A DNA stretch of 64,000 nucleotides from the NCBI RefSeq assembly GCF_042453785.1, contig NC_091674.1:20495001-20559000 (forward strand), given 5' to 3'. The DNA is from Malus domestica (lineage: Eukaryota > Streptophyta > Magnoliopsida > Rosales > Rosaceae). This document shows positions 61,927 to 64,000 of the stretch, one piece after another. The notes under the pieces are model-generated. The model saw nothing but the letters and a program-made list of their open reading frames with translations. It made no database searches and was not told where the DNA came from. Both the position numbers and the translations under genes were made by a program. Position 1 is the stretch's first letter, and each line of letters begins with the position of its first letter.

Positions 61927-62221
61927 GTGTGTGTGAGATAATTTATTTTTGTTTTGAAAATTGAAGGAGAGAGGAAGAGATTGAGAGAGAACATGAGAGT
62001 GGAGAGAGAGGGAGAGAGGGAGAGAGGGAGAGAGGTTTATTTATTTATTTTTAATATTAGAGATGTTAAAATCACTTATAGGTCAGACTTAAACAAAAAA
62101 AGCAAAATTTTGTTTTGTCAAATTACTTTACTGCCCTTAACCTTTTTGTTGTGATAGAAGACTAAATAGTCTTTTCACCCTCTTCTGGTTGACAAAGAAA
62201 GTTTTATTAATATGTAGTTTA

Positions 62222-62471
62222 TGTTGTGGCCTATATTTAATAGAGAGGTGCTGCAAAGGGAAGAGAAAGAGATTGAAGAATAGGCTTGAGGAATTGTGTG
62301 TTAATTCCATAGTCCTTGTGCCTTTATTTATAGTAATAAGAAAGAGAGAAACTTGCTCTCCAAGTAATACAAAGTATATTAGGAAAGATCTTCTAGATCC
62401 TAAATGATTCCTATTCTATCTCTATTTAGGATTTACACAATCACATATTGATAAGAACATATGTCACAACA
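62222..62471 (-). repeat. 3' LTR of Copia element 3
   Basis: Preceded by GTTTA (62217-62221) as the likely target duplication; its partner is outside the window. Confidence 0.75.
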
Positions 62472-62874
62472 CTCCCCCTTGAGTGTGCAAATACTCAAGT
62501 AGATGGCGCATCAGATCTTCAGGCAAATGTAGAAGCAGTGGATGAAGTCATCTCGTCTAGTCAGCACAAGTAGCGAATGCGAGTCTCAAAACGAACTGAA
62601 GAATGAATGGGTGGTAAAACTTTCAAAACCTCGCTATGGCAAAACCCAAGGTGGGACAAAAGCTCATAGTTAAAGGAGAAAAGTAAGAAGTTGCATTAAG
62701 TCAAAACTATACGTCTTCTGGATGCAAGTAGAAGAGCTCACAAGGGTATGAACAACCTAGGGTGCGTGCCTCGTCAAAACCTAATTAGGTAGCAAAAACC
62801 CAGTGAAAAAATGCTCCTAATCATAGGAAAAAGAGAACATTAAGGTCAAGTGAGTATACTTCTGGATACTCCCC

Positions 62875-63480
62875 TTAAGTTTGACAAAACTTCCAAATGA
62901 AACTACAAGCATCACAAATGAGAAAGTTACGCATACCAAATCTTTGGACAAGCTTTTGCAAGGTAGACTTTGGCAGTGACTCCGTGTAAATGTCGGCAAG
63001 GTTGTCTAGGATTGGACTGCTTGACTTCAATCTTCTAATGCTCATGCTGATGTAGACACAATATGCTTGGTGTTGACCTGTTGGATGTATCATGATCTGG
63101 TCGATACATACAATGTTGTCTTCATGGATCGTTATTGGGACTTAACGATGGATGAAAAACACAGTGATTTTGAATATGCTCAACAAGAGTTCTCGACTAC
63201 ATCTCTCACGTGATAAGATACAGTGAGTCTTGGAACGATTCAAAGGTTTCGCAACAAAGGTCTATCTGGTTGACCTCTGAGATATTACGGTGTTCCTTAA
63301 TGGTAAAGAAATAACCATGCGGGAACGTACCTTGTGCAATCAGACAGATGGTCTGATTCAGCGAACCCACAAGGTAGGCATCATTCCGAAGATCAATGGG
63401 GTGTGATCTATTCTGAGATGCATAGGGATAGATAAGCCCAAATCCGTAGTAACTGAAAAATATCTTTAACACCAAATTTG
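62875..63480 (-). pseudogene. RNase H end of Copia element 3 polyprotein, decayed
   Basis: Minus-strand pieces SQNRSHPIDLRNDAYLVG (about 63420-63360) and NLADIYTESLPKSTLQKLVQ (about 63005-62945) correspond to the RNase H start and the conserved polyprotein C-terminus, as in Copia element 1. Frames shift in between. Confidence 0.7.
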
Positions 63481-63520
63481 GTGGTGGCGTGTAGGCGCAG
63501 TGTTGCTTTATGCTGAAAGA

Positions 63521-63522
63521 CT

Positions 63523-63556
<34 letters not shown>

Positions 63557-64000
63557 AGCCTTTTCCCACTAAGTGGGGTCGGCTATATGAATCCTAGAAC
63601 GCCATTGCGCTCGGTTTTGTGTCATGTCCTCCGTTAGATCCAAGTACTCTAAGTCTTTTCTTAGAGTCTCTTCCAAAGTTTTCCTAGGTCTTCCTCTACC
63701 CCTTCGGCCCTGAACCTCTGTCCCGTAGTCACATCTTCGAACCGGAGCGTCAGTCGGCCTTCTTTGCACATGTCCAAATCACCAGAGCCGATTTTCTCTC
63801 ATCTTTCCTACAATTTCGGCTACTCCTACTGTACCTCGGATATCCTCATTCCCAATCTTATCCTTTCTCGTGTGCCCACACATCCCACGAAGCATCCTCA
63901 TCTCCGCTACACCCATTTTGTGTACGTGTTGATGCTTCACCACCCAACATTCTCTGCCATACAACATCGCTGGCCTTATTGCCGTCCTATAAAATTTTCC
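63521..64000 (-). mobile_element. LINE 3' end with (TTG)n tail, inserted in Copia element 3
   Basis: The minus-strand reading contains MLYGRECWVVKHQHVHKM, EMRMLRGMCGHTRKDKI, GHVQRRPTDAPVRRC and GRGRPRKTLEETL, the well-known C-terminal part of plant non-LTR reverse transcriptase ORFs. A TGA replaces a Trp codon after ENRLW (about 63780). The 3' end is a (TTG)n run (63525-63557 on the plus strand as CAA repeats). The element continues past the window. Confidence 0.85.

Larger units (their letters stand above)
62222..64000 (-). mobile_element. Copia element 3, minus strand, cut by the window edge
   Basis: One LTR (62222-62471, 250 bp) reads, on the minus strand, TGTTGTGACATATG... to ...GGCCACAACA, and is followed inward by the purine tract (minus strand CACTCAAGGGGGAG). 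The LTR shares ATTGTGTAAATCCTA and ACTATAAATAAAGGCA with Copia element 1, so they are related families. Internal sequence holds the end of RNase H. A LINE is inserted from 63521. The other LTR is outside the window. Confidence 0.8.

Overview
The window is plant nuclear DNA, from a eudicot. Genes have many short exons with GT-AG introns and AT-rich intergenic sequence, and more than half of the window is transposon-derived. The repeat types resemble those of apple/pear genomes, so Rosaceae (Maleae) is my best guess; this is pattern memory, not a search result.

Layout. 0-16 kb is the gene-rich part: plastid ribosomal protein S6 (-), the proteasome lid subunit RPN12a (+), an ABI-like SCAR/WAVE subunit (+), a 5'-truncated gene remnant (-) and the small Golgi protein kish (+). 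MITEs sit in the shared promoter of the first two genes and inside an RPN12a intron. 16.6-28.5 kb is one old Copia element (5-bp duplication ATTTA) carrying two nested insertions: a large non-autonomous LTR element with what looks like a captured host-gene end, and a solo LTR. 29.4-35.3 kb holds two broken relatives of egg-cell-secreted/prolamin-like genes, separated by a young, intact Copia element whose 362-bp LTRs differ at one position. 35.3-39.1 kb is a PIF/Harbinger element with both of its genes but only one recognisable end. 39.8-45.3 kb is a Mutator-like element with about 205-bp terminal inverted repeats, a decayed FAR1/MULE transposase and an antisense decayed copy of the nucleoporin gene SEH1. 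45.3-50.1 kb is intergenic with SINEs and MITEs.

50.2-58.2 kb again holds genes: a NIN-like transcription factor (NLP6/7 type), whose frame stops between its RWP-RK and PB1 regions, and a clade-II SWEET sugar transporter (-). 59.1-59.5 kb joins a piece of cytosolic GAPDH to a piece of a pentatricopeptide-repeat gene. 62.2-64 kb is a minus-strand Copia element interrupted by the 3' end of a LINE.

The intact genes are unrelated housekeeping or regulatory genes (plastid translation, protein degradation, actin nucleation, secretion, nitrate signalling, sugar transport). No operon-like system is visible. The unusual content is the dense, nested mobile DNA, and above all the elements that carry pieces of host genes (SEH1, PB1-type protein, GAPDH/PPR).
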